In this document: in pieces, positions 22,649-34,791 of the stretch
Layout of the letters: the number at the start of each line of letters is the position of its first letter
Numbering within the stretch: position 1 is the first letter of the stretch
NCBI GenBank assembly: GCA_013423325.1
Contig: BLJB01000125.1
Coordinates: 124,001-188,000 of the forward strand
Length of the DNA stretch: 64,000 nucleotides
Direction of reading: 5' to 3'
Origin: Usnea hakonensis
Taxonomy: Eukaryota > Ascomycota > Lecanoromycetes > Lecanorales > Parmeliaceae
The notes under the pieces: generated by a model
Seen by the model: only the letters and a program-made list of their open reading frames with translations
The model's database searches: none
Told to the model about the DNA's origin: nothing
Translations under genes and position numbers: made by a program

Positions 22649-23401
22649 ATGAGTGACCGTGATATCACCAACGCAATGGATTCCCTTGGCATTTCAGACC
22701 CACGCAGAGTTCCCGCCTTGCCCCTGCGCCCTTCGTGGCTGGCGGAAGAGGCGATGAATCGCAAACGAAACATTTCCGAGGCCACCAAAGATGTCATGGA
22801 CACCTGGAACGCATGGGCCGATTGCGTGGAAAAAGTGTTTCAGCAGATGGGCGACCAAACAGCATATCTCGATGTCTCGGAAGATGAATATATTAGCTTC
22901 GTCCGCCTGTTAGCCTCTCTCCCAGCGAGACCTACTCGGCAGCCACTTGAGGACATCACGGAGCATGAACGTTGGTTTATGAAAACGATGCCCTATAGAT
23001 ATCTTACTCATCTCCATGGGCTTTGGGTTAGTTATGCGGACAAAGTTGAGAAGACTTATGTTACCATGGCCGCTGAGCTTGGTCGCTGTGATTTGTCGTC
23101 TTCTCCTTTTGAACCCTCGTCGACGAAAAGACGGTTGCATGACATTTTGCGTTCCATGTTAGGTCCCGGACGACCTTTTCGTGGGCTGGCAGATACGCAC
23201 GCGCAAGAGGTCTCGGCTTTTGCGGAGATGAGCCTACGAGGGCCCTCCGTCATTCGGACAGACGAGCTGATGAGTGGGATTGCGAATCTGAGCATTCATG
23301 AGGTGTCGAACACTCAGGTGCGGATGGCAGAGGAGCTAAGTGTACGATTGGAGAGGATGAATATTGACGCAAATACCTCTTCAGTAGATTCGGACTTGTA
23401 A
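22649..23401 (+). CDS. Single-exon protein, unknown function
   Basis: 250 residues from the ATG at 22649 to the TAA at 23399-23401, with no intron signals. The predicted protein is soluble and mainly helical, with Trp-containing segments (DTWNAWADCVEKVFQQM, HERWFMKTMPYRYLTHLHGLW). It ends in a helical region ELSVRLERMNIDAN. No signal peptide, membrane span or catalytic motif. Its short 'AMDSLGISDPRRVPALPLRPSW' style start is not diagnostic. The frame is clean and codon use looks coding, so I believe it is real, but I assign no role. Confidence 0.55.
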   Translation: MSDRDITNAMDSLGISDPRRVPALPLRPSWLAEEAMNRKRNISEATKDVMDTWNAWADCVEKVFQQMGDQTAYLDVSEDEYISFVRLLASLPARPTRQPLEDITEHERWFMKTMPYRYLTHLHGLWVSYADKVEKTYVTMAAELGRCDLSSSPFEPSSTKRRLHDILRSMLGPGRPFRGLADTHAQEVSAFAEMSLRGPSVIRTDELMSGIANLSIHEVSNTQVRMAEELSVRLERMNIDANTSSVDSDL

Positions 23402-26400
23402 CGAGGAGGTCATGGTCGGGGCAGAGTCATTGGCGGCCTCGATTTCTTGTGAGAAAGGGACCATTGAATGCGCAAGCTGCGAAAGGAAAACAACGGAGCT
23501 TGCTCAGGAAAGACTTGTAGCAAACTCGTGATGTTGATAGGAATATTGTAGCAAGCGCATACAATCCAACAGAAGATGAAATTTCAGTACATCCGAGACA
23601 TGGTGTCTGGCCTACTTTACCTTACCTCGGGCTCGCCGCTCGATGAGCTTCTGACCCATACCGCCAGACTAGTCCATTTCATAGTCCGTTTATAGTCGCA
23701 CGGCACCGGCTTTGGAACGGAAACCCGGAATAGTGACGTTCCGAGTAGATAGAGAAGCGTACTTTAGTTGAATCTATTGCCTCTCAAATTTTCTGGTGGG
23801 CCCCGTTCACAGCCTTGTTGAAATTCGTCTTTGAACCCGTGTGCTCTGGCACTATTGTGACGACCTGGCACATGTACACCAAGGCTGTCATCGGGAGAGG
23901 CTGTGCATTCTCAAGCCCACTTTAATTCGGCCGTGGAGTCCATTATCTGAGCACCTTGTCCGTGGAACGCTCTTGATGCAATATCCTCTCATAATATGCC
24001 CGAATTTCAAGTATAAATGCCTCTCATTGCACGATGTGGTAATGTGGTGTGGATAGGAGGCAGTGAAATGGCATGGAGGAGATGACTCGGTCAGAAGAAA
24101 AGATGAATTTGTTCAGAGTCAGATGATGGAGTGTTTCACATCATTAGTAATGTAAGGTAAGGTATGTATGTAAGAAAGAGTAGAGTACGAACTACGGACT
24201 CCGGACTACGGAATCTGATCCTGCATAAAGTATTATTATTATTTTTGCTTGCCGTAGCCGTAGGTACCGTTCCTGCGGCTCCGCTACAGCCTACAGCATG
24301 CATAACAGATATAACAAATAGAGTAAGATGCATTGCTTGCTTACTGCCTACCCTACCTACCCTACCCTACCCTACCCTACCCTACTTTATTCCTCTGCCG
24401 TACCTTAGGATTCTTTTTTTTTAAAAAGGTACATGGTACTTATTCTGTAGCTGCCTATTAGCCTCATTGGGGAAGGATGCGCAGCCAGTCAGACGGAGTA
24501 TTTCAGGGCAAGGATAGCCGGGATGATGGATGGAGGGGTACTTAGCTCTACCTTTAGTTCTCCCTAGCTCCACTTACTTTAGCTTTGCATTAAGCCGTTT
24601 ACTTGATTGCTTTTCAATTCTTCGCTTAAGCCTTGTAGCCCTGAATAATACTTTACTTTACCTTAGCTTCATCCCTGATCATGGGCACAGCGGCAGCCAA
24701 AGTGACTAGTATTAGTCTCTATCTTGGTCCCCAGCTGATATGCACGGCCATACTAAAGCTAGCAAAAGTCAAAATGTTGGAGAAAGTTTAAAAGCTGTGA
24801 TGATCCGATAGCAAGGAAAATAGGAAAATCCTTCGCTCCAATTCCTTCTTGCCAATCTTCCCTCTTTACGTACGTGGCGTACGCTGGGGAGAACATGTGA
24901 GCAAGAATAATGGAGAAAAGAAGGCTGGGAATTACGAATAATGTCGAAAATGATAATGAAGGAAAATCAGGAAGAAAAAAAAACCAAAAAAACAAAAGTG
25001 GGCAAAAGCCAAAGAAAGTGGGTGGATGGACGTGTTTCTTTCCCATTCGCTCGGCTCAACCCCCAAAGGCCCCACAAGATCCATTCTACCCTAATTCAGG
25101 ACTGGCCATCCCTCCCCTTTCTGGGCAAAACAGCTATCATTCATCCAATGCCTTCCTCGGGACTCTGCTACATTCAGAGGATCCAATATTCCACCGTGTC
25201 AGAGGCTGAATGATGATTGACAGGACACGACGAGTCGAGAATTCAAGATGAAACCTTGAGGAATTTGAGGGAGCCTAATTCGAGCCAGTGAGATTGTCCA
25301 AGTGTGAACCTAAGATTATCTGCGCCTGCTTCCGGATGTACCCATCTCCCCATCTTCCCCGTGAGGCAGAGCGACGGTTAGGACGGGGATACACTCGCAT
25401 ACCCTTTGGAGCCAAGGGCGGGATCTAAGGGTAACCACTATCGCTGAGGAATCGCATCAGGCCAATCAATTCCACGAACGATGCTCCACTCGAGACACTA
25501 CTGTATCGACTACCCTCTCCTGCAATCGCCGAAGCTGACATCACTGCACCGTCTGCGGGTCAGCGGAGATCTAAAAAGAAAAATGAGGCTATCCCGGGCA
25601 CAGCTGTTTCAAAGGAAAATCCTTGCACCTGATTTGCCGACATTGCTTCCAAGTGTCCCAAAATCACAGTCGGCTTCGAGAATCGAGTATTCGAGACGAG
25701 ATATCTGTATGGCATATGCACAGCATTGTGCGGCGGGATGCGGTGTGAGCTTAAATTGAGCGGCGTTGGCGCCCCTCCTTGTCCGTGCAGATCGCCGTTA
25801 TACCTTGAAAAAGTCTACTCTACTTTATTTCGAATGATAAAGTACTTTAATAATAATAAGAACAGAATATGTAAGGGGCTGAAAGGTGAATTAGAATAGT
25901 AGTTGAATACGGGATTATACGATACCGTCAGCACTGTAGTCTGTCTGGGTCCGACAGGTCGGTGCATTGCTCCGACACTCGGATAACTTGTACTTGGCCG
26001 GGATCCATGAAAATCTTTTCGTCCTTTCTTTCTTTTCATTCCATCTTTGTTCAAGGCAAGATCAGCAACTTCGCCATCCGAGGCAATTCATTGAACCTTT
26101 TGAAACGAGAGCCAATTTACTTTGAATCATTCGTTTCTATCTGGTAAATTATGGTGATGAAGATGGTGATGAAGACTTCCTTGATAGAAGATGAGGAAGG
26201 AGGATGAGACATGTGTTTGTTTGTTTGTCTTGGCTGTGCCACGTTTGGGGTTTGAGGGTTCACCGCCAAAGAGATAGAAGCGCCGCACCCAAAATTCAAA
26301 GATTAATTTTGTGAGTGAGCTGATGCGTTGTCAAAAGCCACGGGAAGCTTGACGACCTATCAAATCGCATAACCCGACCCGCGGATCCAGACGTCAACTG

Positions 26401-28400
26401 CTAAGCCCCTTTCAACTCTAGTGAGTCCTTCCCCCAGAAATTCTTTTGCCATGTCCTATCACGTCTTTTCTCCTATGGTAGTCTCGAACTCCCCCCCGGA
26501 CCACCTCTACACTGCCCAGCCCAGCAAACTGGGCAGTTCCGAGGGCACCACACCCTCCTCCTTTTTTCCTCTTTGCTTGTCTCATAAGCGCTGTGCCTCT
26601 AATTCAGGCAAACATGTCGTTCCAGCTGATAAAGTGGGGGGGAAGAAGGGGGGGTGTGGGCAACTACGTGTCTCGGCTCGCTTGGTTGAATAGGGGAGGA
26701 AGATGTCTTGTGTCCCTCCACAATGTTTGGCACGGGGGCTTTGAAATTCAGAAATTCCCAGGATCGCTGAGATGAGATTTTTATCGCAGAAAATGGAAGG
26801 AAGTCGCCGTAGACGCACGATAATGGCAATGGCTCGGAAAGGAAGGCCCATGATTTTCATCGAAATCGAAAAATGGGTGGATCCGCCAATTGAATTTAGC
26901 TCGACTGCTTTCCCGAGCGTTTACTCTTGACTTTAGTTGACCCATTCAACCCTGTTACCCTTTTTTTACAAATTGCACAGTGCATGTGCATGCAAAATGA
27001 TACTCGCAACCTGGGACGAAATTTGAAGATTATGCCTTATCGCTGGCGATCGCGAATGCATGAACGGCTTACTTCTTACAGGCAATCTAAAACTCCCAGG
27101 GTGGGATTCTTACATGTCAAGCGTAGCCGAGTTTAGAGGATTGCGGGCTTCCAAGCCTTCTTCTGCTCCCTTTCCCCAAAGTCAAGTACAGACGAATAAT
27201 GATAAGTCTGAGTGGTGGGAACAGCAGGTGGTGGTGTGATCCGGGCCGACCAATTGGGGCTAATTGATGCCCGCGTATCAAGCTTCGTTCTTGGATGTTG
27301 ATCCAATTTAGTAGACAAGGGTAGGATGGGGAATTTGTGGGACTGGACTCCATAGGACAGTTGAAGAATATTAACTTTCGCTTGCCTGCATGTTGCATTG
27401 ATCTAAAGGGGCCCCTAAAAGCGGAAGAGACAGCTCCCTCTTTGCAAAATGAAAATAATTAAAGTACGTATTATTGAACACGGACCGACCACTAGACTCT
27501 ACCTTTTCAACTTGATTCCTGGTCATTCTTTCTTTTCCTTCTCCCGCCGGCCAGCCAGTTGATTCCATCTGTCCCCTCGATCATGATACATACTTTGTAA
27601 ATTACCCAGTTCCCTATTCCCTTTCATTACCTTGTAGATCAATCAACAAAATTCTGATAATTGTTGGCACAATAATTCATAATAACAATAATAATAATAA
27701 TAAAAATAATAATAATAAGCAGACCCGGTGGCCTTGCTTCCCATGAAATTACTTTTATAGACAGAACAGACAGACCAGAGAGAGATTCTGACATTACCTG
27801 GCAAACTTGAATTGATAAGACCAGCCTTTTCCCTGTAGTTCGCCCCGAGCCGTTGAGTTGCATCAAAAAGAGCCCGTCTCCCGCTCTCTTGCATGACTAC
27901 TGCAACTGCTTTTTCAACGGCCACCATCTTGTGTCTGTCAGTCTGTCAATCCACAACCCAATTCCAAAAGGCCTAGTACCTACCAGGACCACCAAATTCA
28001 TCATAGTTTTTTACCTTTGACGTGCACAGCGTGTCCTCGTTGCCATTTTACTTATTCGCTCCACGCCAATTGGCTGTCAAACAGACATTCAATCACACAC
28101 GACAAACGCACAGAAGTTCCAAGATTGCCCTCGCGCATATCCAGAGCGCGGTTTTTCTCCACCCCTAGCAGATCTGATCGACTTCATTGGACCTCGACAC
28201 GTCCAAATACCTTTTTCTATTATAAACCAAGATCCATCATCCATCACTCGCTTTTGCTTCCCATCGAGGCCAAGAGAAAGGAGAATTCAAAAGACCAAAA
28301 ACCCAAAAAACCAAATAATAATAATAACTACCTTACTCTTAACTTTTTTTTTTCGCAAGCAGGCACATCAATCATCATCCGAGGAATTGTTCGCTGGATC
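23402..28400. other. Gene-poor region with short repeats
   Basis: About 5 kb without a supportable gene. It holds TACCTT/GGTAA motifs (about 23612-23630, 24151-24165), a CTACC array (24349-24386), TTATTA runs near 24230-24242, and an ATAATA/AATAAT microsatellite at about 27680-27718. Open frames are short and show no splice pattern or domain. Much of it may be long-range upstream DNA of stuA or an unannotated non-coding transcript. Confidence 0.5.
24349..24386. repeat. CTACC pentanucleotide array
   Basis: Successive CTACC units with one CTAC interruption; a relative of the TACCT/GGTAA motifs seen elsewhere in the window. Confidence 0.85.
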
Positions 28401-29985
28401 ATCATATCATCCATCAGAAGAATAATCCAGAATTTATCATACTTGGGACTTGGGAGAGATTACACTGGGTCACGCGTGGTTGGAAAGTTACCTTAAGGTA
28501 AAGTAACTCCCCCATCCCTATCATCTATCATTCACGCCCGGACTTCCTAGACGCCGAAGCAACTAGTTTTAACGCTAGCAGCGCACCCCCAGCCTCCGCC
28601 ATCTTCGTGCCTCTCACACTTTACTACTCTCCCCCTCCCTTCCAGATCTAGGAAGTGGCCAGAGGCTTCCTTCAGCGCTGCACTTCTTGCATGCACCCTT
28701 TCACGACCCAGGAGGTACGTCTGTCAGACTTCTCAAAACCTCCGCGCAACCATCACGTCTTCCATGCCCATACCCTAATGTCTTGCCTAATCTTGCAGCC
28801 GCTAAACTGATCTTGTACAGCTGCGGAGAGATACAGCCTTCTTCTTTCCCCCCCCCCCCCCCCCACCACCACCACACAACCCAAAGACCACTTTACCTGT
28901 CAACGAAACTCTACGATCATAACGGCAATTTCCCACAATCTTTATTCTTCATCAAACACCAATACCTCATAGACGCGTGTCCGAAGCGCTTTTCCACAGC
29001 TATCTTGCCTTTTCCGCCCTATCTAGCAAGCTCCAGCGCACAGCAATCCGCTTGCCATTTACCTGCATCAAAGCAAGCAAACAACCTCAAAGCCACCTCC
29101 CTTAACGACCTGAAACGAGTGACACGCCTTTGATGCCTTGATACAGCGCTGCAGTACTTCTTCAGGCATATCCGCACCTTAGTCGAAGCGCAGATTCCTC
29201 TGCCACAATCCTCTGTACATCAGCCTAGCCCGCCTTGCATACCATTTTTCCATCTGGATCCCTACAACAACAGCCATTGGCGCGCTCTACATTCCCGGTG
29301 ATACACTTGATAGATCTCTTACTAGAGACACTTCCATTAGAAGCCTTACAGCAAAGTCGTCTGTCAAGCAATTGGATCGGTTCAACTGTCAGGACGAACA
29401 CAGCTGGAGTCCCTAGATACTCAGACTTCTGCGAAACAAGACAATATAATTGGGCTACTGTGTGGAGCTGTGCCTTGATCCAGCGGAAGTAACAGTTACA
29501 AGCAGAAACTTGTTACCACGAATTCTTTTCTATATCTCTGTCGCAGTCTTGAGCAACAGAATTTCCCAAGGTCAATCAGGCCATTGACGATCAATACCGA
29601 AAAGCTGGAGCTCCCGTCGATATCCCAGGTTCAAACCCGTGGCCCTGTTGACAGTACGTGGTACAGCTCAAATTACTCCCGTCCGAAACTGCCCGGTGAT
29701 CGCCTGCCAGATCTACACCTACCTCCCACCTACGCATCAACAACTGCTCGCGCCGGAGGCCCGGAGCCTCTGTCAAACGCCCACGGCATTCAGTACTCTA
29801 CCGCACACACGGCCTCGTTTTCTGATCACAATACTGGTATCGGGCTAAAGACGCCGTCGCCTTCACCAACTTCGTTGTGCTCAGCGCCTCCGATTCAAGG
29901 ATTGCCAGAGGATCCTGAAGGCCGTTCGGGTTATTCGCAACCGAATCATTATCCCCAGTCGAGTGGTCATTTTCAGCATAGCACA
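28401..29985 (+). promoter_or_regulatory. Long promoter and leader of stuA with a small upstream ORF
   Basis: C/T-rich DNA leads into stuA. An 11-codon upstream ORF starts at ATG 28691 and becomes MHPFTTQEPLN when a good GT-AG intron (28715-28798, branch CCTAATC, acceptor TTGCAG) is removed. A C16-type run lies at about 28849-28863. Two CGCG sites (ACGCGTGG near 28471, ACGCGTGT near 28972) resemble the (A/T)CGCG(T/A)NA StuA response element and could serve autoregulation. A 14-base palindrome TTACCTTAAGGTAA lies at 28488-28501. The frame upstream of the stuA ATG is open for about 500 bases but has no ATG. Confidence 0.5.
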
Positions 29986-32132
29986 ATGAACCAGCAGCAT
30001 CCATACCTAGAGTCGCAACAAACCCAAATGTCAGGAGGACAACCGTACGCACCCCATTCTACTACTGCGAACAACATAGCTCCTCAGTATCCGGGCTATC
30101 CGCAGCAGCAGCCCCCCCCCTTGCAACCAGGGCCTGGCACTTATGCGCAGTCTCCAAGCTACGGTCAGTATGGGTATCCTAACAATATAACCTCTCCAAC
30201 AGGCCCTGGCCATCCTGTGTCGTCTTCTATGGGCGGGCAAATGAATCAGGGGTTGCTGCCGCTGCCAGGTAAGTACACAATTCCTTGCCAAATTGCCAGT
30301 CTTTAGCTGACAAAACCAGCCATGGGAGGCGGACCTGCACAGCATACGTACGTGGGAGCGCCTACTGGCCCTGCTCCGAACTACCCTCCGCAAAACCCGG
30401 ACACAAGTGGTCAAGTGGCTCCTTCAGGCATGAAGCCCAGAGTGACTGCAACTCTGTGGGAGGATGAGGGATGCATGTGCTTTCAGGTCGAGGCTAAGGG
30501 TGTGTGCGTTGCTCGAAGAGATGGTAAGGCCCGTTGCATGCAGCTTGCATCATGCACATCAACTAGATGCATACCACTGGAAGTACACTGAACTGATGCG
30601 ACCAAACAGACAACCACATGATAAATGGCACAAAGCTCCTCAACGTGGCAGGAATGACTCGGGGCCGACGTGATGGAATACTCAAGAGTGAGAAGACGCG
30701 ACATGTGGTCAAGATCGGTCCGATGCATCTCAAGGGTGTCTGGTATGAAGCTACGAAGTCATTCAGTACATCCATAGTGCTGACTTTAGAAAACAGGATT
30801 CCTTTCGAAAGGGCACTTGACTTTGCCAATAAGGAAAAAATAACAGAATCGTTGTATCCCCTATTTGTGCATAATATTGGGGCCCTTCTATATCACCCCA
30901 CAAATCAAAGCAGGACGAATGCCGTCATGGCTGCAGCCGATCGTCGAAGACTAGAGACATCAAAGGCCCAGGGCGGGGGAGTGGGCCATCCGGGCGCGCA
31001 GCCTCCATCTTTGCACCATCACCATTCAATGGGCAGCTCCATCAATTCCCAACAACCTCATTCGATTGCTCCTCATCCAGGTGCAGGAAGGCCGGGCTTG
31101 GATAGAGCACACACCTTTCCAACCCCACCGACCAGCGCATCGAGCACGAGCATTGGACTGAGCAACCAAGGTTCCTATGGTTGGGAAGGCCAAAGCATGC
31201 CCGGGAGTGCTCAACCCTTGATGCTCGACAGTCATCCACACTCTACGCCGGCTACGCCAGCAACAACTCCCCCGGGCGCTTCAATGCCAACTTTGCAGCC
31301 ATATCAAAGCCATCAATCATATGACAATGCTCGACCGATGTACTCTTCAGCTGCTCCGCAGCAAACTCAATATGCAACGCAGCATCAGCAGCCCGGCATG
31401 GCACATGGTGGGCCCTTGTCATCAAATTCATATAAACAAGATATGGGACCTCCAGCGACACGCGCCCCAGGATCAAAGTCAGAGAGCGAACACGGTGACT
31501 CCAAAAGCGACATTTACGGCCACAGTCAGGGAAATGATCGCATGGGCCACGAGGAAGCAGAGCATGACCAGGAGGGTGAATACTCGCACGATACTTACGC
31601 TCCCCATCGTTATAATCACTACAACTCGGCCTCGAATATGGGCTCTCTACATGGAGAACATGCCCAAGCTCCTTCCGAGATCAATAGTTCGCAATCCCAT
31701 CCGAACGGTTCGGGACGATCAACACCCCGTACAGCGAATGGCAACCCGCAACAGTGGCCAGCCGCTGGATACCATACTCCGCCTCGCGCTGCGCCATCGA
31801 GTAACCTCTACAATCCAATGAGTGATACTCGGGGCACAGTAACGAACGGCAACAGTGGTGCAGAACACTACTCGACAGCGCCGCTTCACCCATATGCTCC
31901 CACACAAGCTAATGGTGTCAACGCTTCTAATAAGCGAATGCGCGAGGATGATGACTATACTTCTCGTCCTGAAAGTCGCAATGATGACATTGAGTCTATG
32001 AAACGTCGAAAAATGGGCCGAGAGAGCAGCGGCCCGGGCAAAATTGCCACCAGCTCGTATGAAAGCGAGGTAAAGCCCGTCAGCGCCAACAGACCTAGAA
32101 GCATTGCAGCTCCCCGCGGCCCACATCGGTGA
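29986..32132 (+). CDS. stuA: APSES transcription factor StuA
   Basis: Nuclear bHLH-like regulator of conidiophore and cell pattern development. Exons: 29986-30268, 30320-30523, 30610-30742, 30797-32132, giving 651 residues, close to the Aspergillus protein. The start MNQQHPYLESQQTQMSGGQP matches the family start and is the first in-frame ATG. The APSES domain covers residues about 132-240: MKPRVTATLWEDEG, CFQVEAKGVCVARRDD, NHMINGTKLLNVAGMTRGRR, GILKSEKTRHVVKIGPMHLK, and GVWIPFERALDFANKEKIT. The Trp of GVWIPF is rebuilt exactly across the last intron. The N-terminus is rich in Gln, Pro and Tyr. The long C-terminal region is Ser/Pro/His/Gln-rich and ends with a basic MKRRKMGRE nuclear signal. 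Very high conservation of the domain makes this the most certain call here. Confidence 0.97.
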
Positions 32133-33918
32133 ACGAAAAAAAGCAATTCTCGACAGTCTTACCAGCGCAGGACTGCCTGCAAAACCAGATAGACATGGAT
32201 CATAGTCATCCGACTGATCTGGACGCTCGATACCCACGTGTATTCTGGACCATCTACGACCACTCATGCATACAATTCCTTCTAATGTTTTTGGTGTGGG
32301 ATAAGGTAATCGCCACGCCAAGGACACATTCGCCATATCATGTGCTACTATGACGATTACTCCAAGCTTCTAGGAAGCTCCTCTTACGACTCCATTTCTA
32401 TCACATCTTAAATCATAAACTATTTACGACATTTAACGACACGATGTTCACTTCTTCATGAACCCATTTTCCAATACCCCGCGCGAGAGAGGTGGGCTTT
32501 ACGATTACGATTTTCTTATGAATGGACATGTGTGAAAGCAGCGGTATCATGACGGCAATACAGTGTTTTAATTCAACCAAAAAAGCCTGTTATGGACCTA
32601 GGCCGGGGAGAAGAGAAATGCATCTGGATAGCGTTTGCTGTTTTGACTACTTGCGAGTATGCTGATCTGATATTGGCAAAACCACAAGGGTAGCTTAGCA
32701 ATGGAAGACGGTTGGCTCGCATGATTGAATCGCCCTCGCATATGACAGGTCCCCCAAAAAGGCAATTGAGGGTGGATCGAGCACGTCCGAAACCCGATTA
32801 GAGCTTTGCACTCATGTTGCTGTTCTCCAGATTCCAGAATGAGATGGCCCTAGCAGTAGCCTTCCTCCCTAGTCCCTAAGCTCGAGATCTGTCAAGTAGT
32901 GAAACAAGCACGATGGGGAAAGTTGGACTGGGGTGGAAGCTTCTACCTCATTCTACCTTGGCTACTAGTGAGTTAGTAGGGTAGCTAGAGCACTGCCTAG
33001 GCTACCTTAGCTGCGAGCCTGCTGCTGTAAGAACTGTAGATTACCGGATAGGGCGGATACATGGCGGGCAAGGAAAGGACTAATGCACTGTCCTTTACAC
33101 TGCAGTCTGCAGCGCATGTTCCTGCACCATTGAGGCACGTTGATCAAATCCACCAGCGCCTCTATCCTCCGAACACGTCCGAATGAGGTAGTGTCAATTT
33201 AGCCGCTCCAATCTTCATCCTTAAATTCTTCCCCCCAACGCACCTGCATACTTCTGCGCCTTGCATCACAGGTACGTACCTACGTAAGGTAAGTACATAT
33301 CTTTTTCTTTTGGATTCAACCGCCCGAAATTCCCGAAATAAAACAAGCTTTATCTGATGACAGATACTGTACTCCGTACCAAGCTTAGCGACAAGTATAC
33401 GACTAATCACGCCAAGCTCTACCACGGTGGGACCTGATCTCCACTGCATGCTTTTTATTTTTTGTATTTTATTTTTAACCTTTCGGATGCAGTGACGTGG
33501 ATCCTTGAGAGTTGAGATTGCTGACACGAGTAGAATAGCTGGATCTGGCAGTAGTTGCCTGCGCTTTTATATCCGCTCCAGCTATTTTCAACTCTCCGAC
33601 TCCGAATTCCAGGGACGCCCCGCCGCCCAACACGCCTCGCTCGTACCACCATCGCGCCTGAAAATCGGGCACAGCAGGATTCTGCATTGACCATCGTTGG
33701 AAAACGATCTTCATGCCTGCATCCTACATTGGGCGCGCAAATTTAATCTGAAGCTGCTGCGAGCTTGAACCCTCGCCACTCGCCACTCGCTACTCATTTG
33801 GACAAGGATCTACCCTTTGTCTGCAAGGCCCCAGTCGTCGACCGCCAACACTTGCCCTCGCCTCACCCACGCCTTCTCCCAAAGACCTAACCCCACTCTC
33901 GGATCTGCTCCGCCCTTG
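32133..33918. other. Intergenic region with TACCTT/GTAAGG motifs
   Basis: 3' side of stuA and upstream region of the BRCT gene. Imperfect CTACC/GTAGG motifs cluster at about 32940-33010, and a near-palindromic GTACCTACGTAAGGTAAGTAC lies near 33273-33293. No coding signal is evident. Confidence 0.5.
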
Positions 33919-34791
33919 ATGCCCACCCCCCACCCTCACATACCCCCCGCGCCGGAACCTCTCCGCCGCACCTTTGACCCGTGGAACTCATCGTCCAGCG
34001 GCCATCAGCGCGCAGATAACCGCCTCGCGGGCAGCACTTCATGGCGCGACTCTCGCACTTGGAAATTAGGCCACCAGTTCCGTGGTGGTGATGGAGGAGG
34101 GCAGAGGCTCTTTGATACTGTGGGCGCCGGTAGCAAAAACTTTGGCAAGGACGGTCGGAGAGAGAATGGGGGGTGGGAGAAAGGCGCGCCGGGACTGAGA
34201 CCGAAGGGATGGAGAGATGTGGGGTTGATGGTCAGTCAGGGGAGTCAGGCGGAGCTGGAGATGCAGGACAGAGAGAAGCTGAAGAGGAAGAGGGAGGATC
34301 CGGAATCCTCGCTGGGCGAAGGTGATGGAGCCGAGAAATCGGAGAAAGAGAAGGGCATATTCAGCGGGCTCTGCATCTACATCAACGGCTCCACAGCCCC
34401 TGCAATCGGAGACCATAAACTCAAACACCTCCTCGCCGAACATGGCGCTCACATCTCAATCGCCCTCGGCCGACGCAGCGTCACTCACGTCATAGTGGGC
34501 AAACCGAACGACGGCCGAGGGGGAGGAGCAGGAGGTGGGTTGTCGGGGAGTAAAATCCAAAAGGAAATCCAGAGGGTCCGGGGGAAGGGGGTGAAGTTTG
34601 TGGGCGTGGAGTGGGTGACGGAGAGCGTCAAGGCGGGGAAGAGGTTGTCGGAAGCGAGGTTTCAGGGTGTGAGTATTGCGCCGAGGGGGGTGGGTAGTGT
34701 TTATGAACTATTTAAGAAGAAGAAGGGTGATGCGGAGAATGAACATACGAATATGGAGATTGGAAATGAGGGGGAGGAGATATGCGCGTGA
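33919..34791 (+). CDS. BRCT-domain nuclear protein
   Basis: Single exon, 290 residues from the first in-frame ATG (33919). The N-terminal half is disordered, with FDPWNSSSSGHQRADNRL and glycine-rich stretches, then a basic KLKRKRED patch. A BRCT domain covers residues about 147-247: IFSGLCIYINGS, LKHLLAEHGAHISIALG, SVTHVIVGKP, and the diagnostic VEWVTESVKAG with its Trp. BRCT domains bind phosphopeptides or DNA ends in damage signalling. The domain most resembles the one in Rev1-type proteins, but no polymerase domain is present, so this is a stand-alone BRCT protein. A Gly-rich loop (GRGGGAGGG) is inserted between the central strands. Confidence 0.8.
   Translation: MPTPHPHIPPAPEPLRRTFDPWNSSSSGHQRADNRLAGSTSWRDSRTWKLGHQFRGGDGGGQRLFDTVGAGSKNFGKDGRRENGGWEKGAPGLRPKGWRDVGLMVSQGSQAELEMQDREKLKRKREDPESSLGEGDGAEKSEKEKGIFSGLCIYINGSTAPAIGDHKLKHLLAEHGAHISIALGRRSVTHVIVGKPNDGRGGGAGGGLSGSKIQKEIQRVRGKGVKFVGVEWVTESVKAGKRLSEARFQGVSIAPRGVGSVYELFKKKKGDAENEHTNMEIGNEGEEICA

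Noticed and set aside
4625..23401. Secondary-metabolite gene cluster
   Set aside because: No polyketide synthase, peptide synthetase, terpene cyclase or tailoring enzymes lie in the window; the Zn2Cys6 regulator and MFS transporter are 54 kb apart.
29628..29640. GGTTCAAACCC resembling a tRNA B-box
   Set aside because: No A-box, acceptor stem or cloverleaf can be formed around it, and it lies in the stuA leader. No convincing tRNA was found in the window.
31719..32336. Minus-strand ORF of 205 codons
   Set aside because: Antisense to the stuA terminal exon; no domain.
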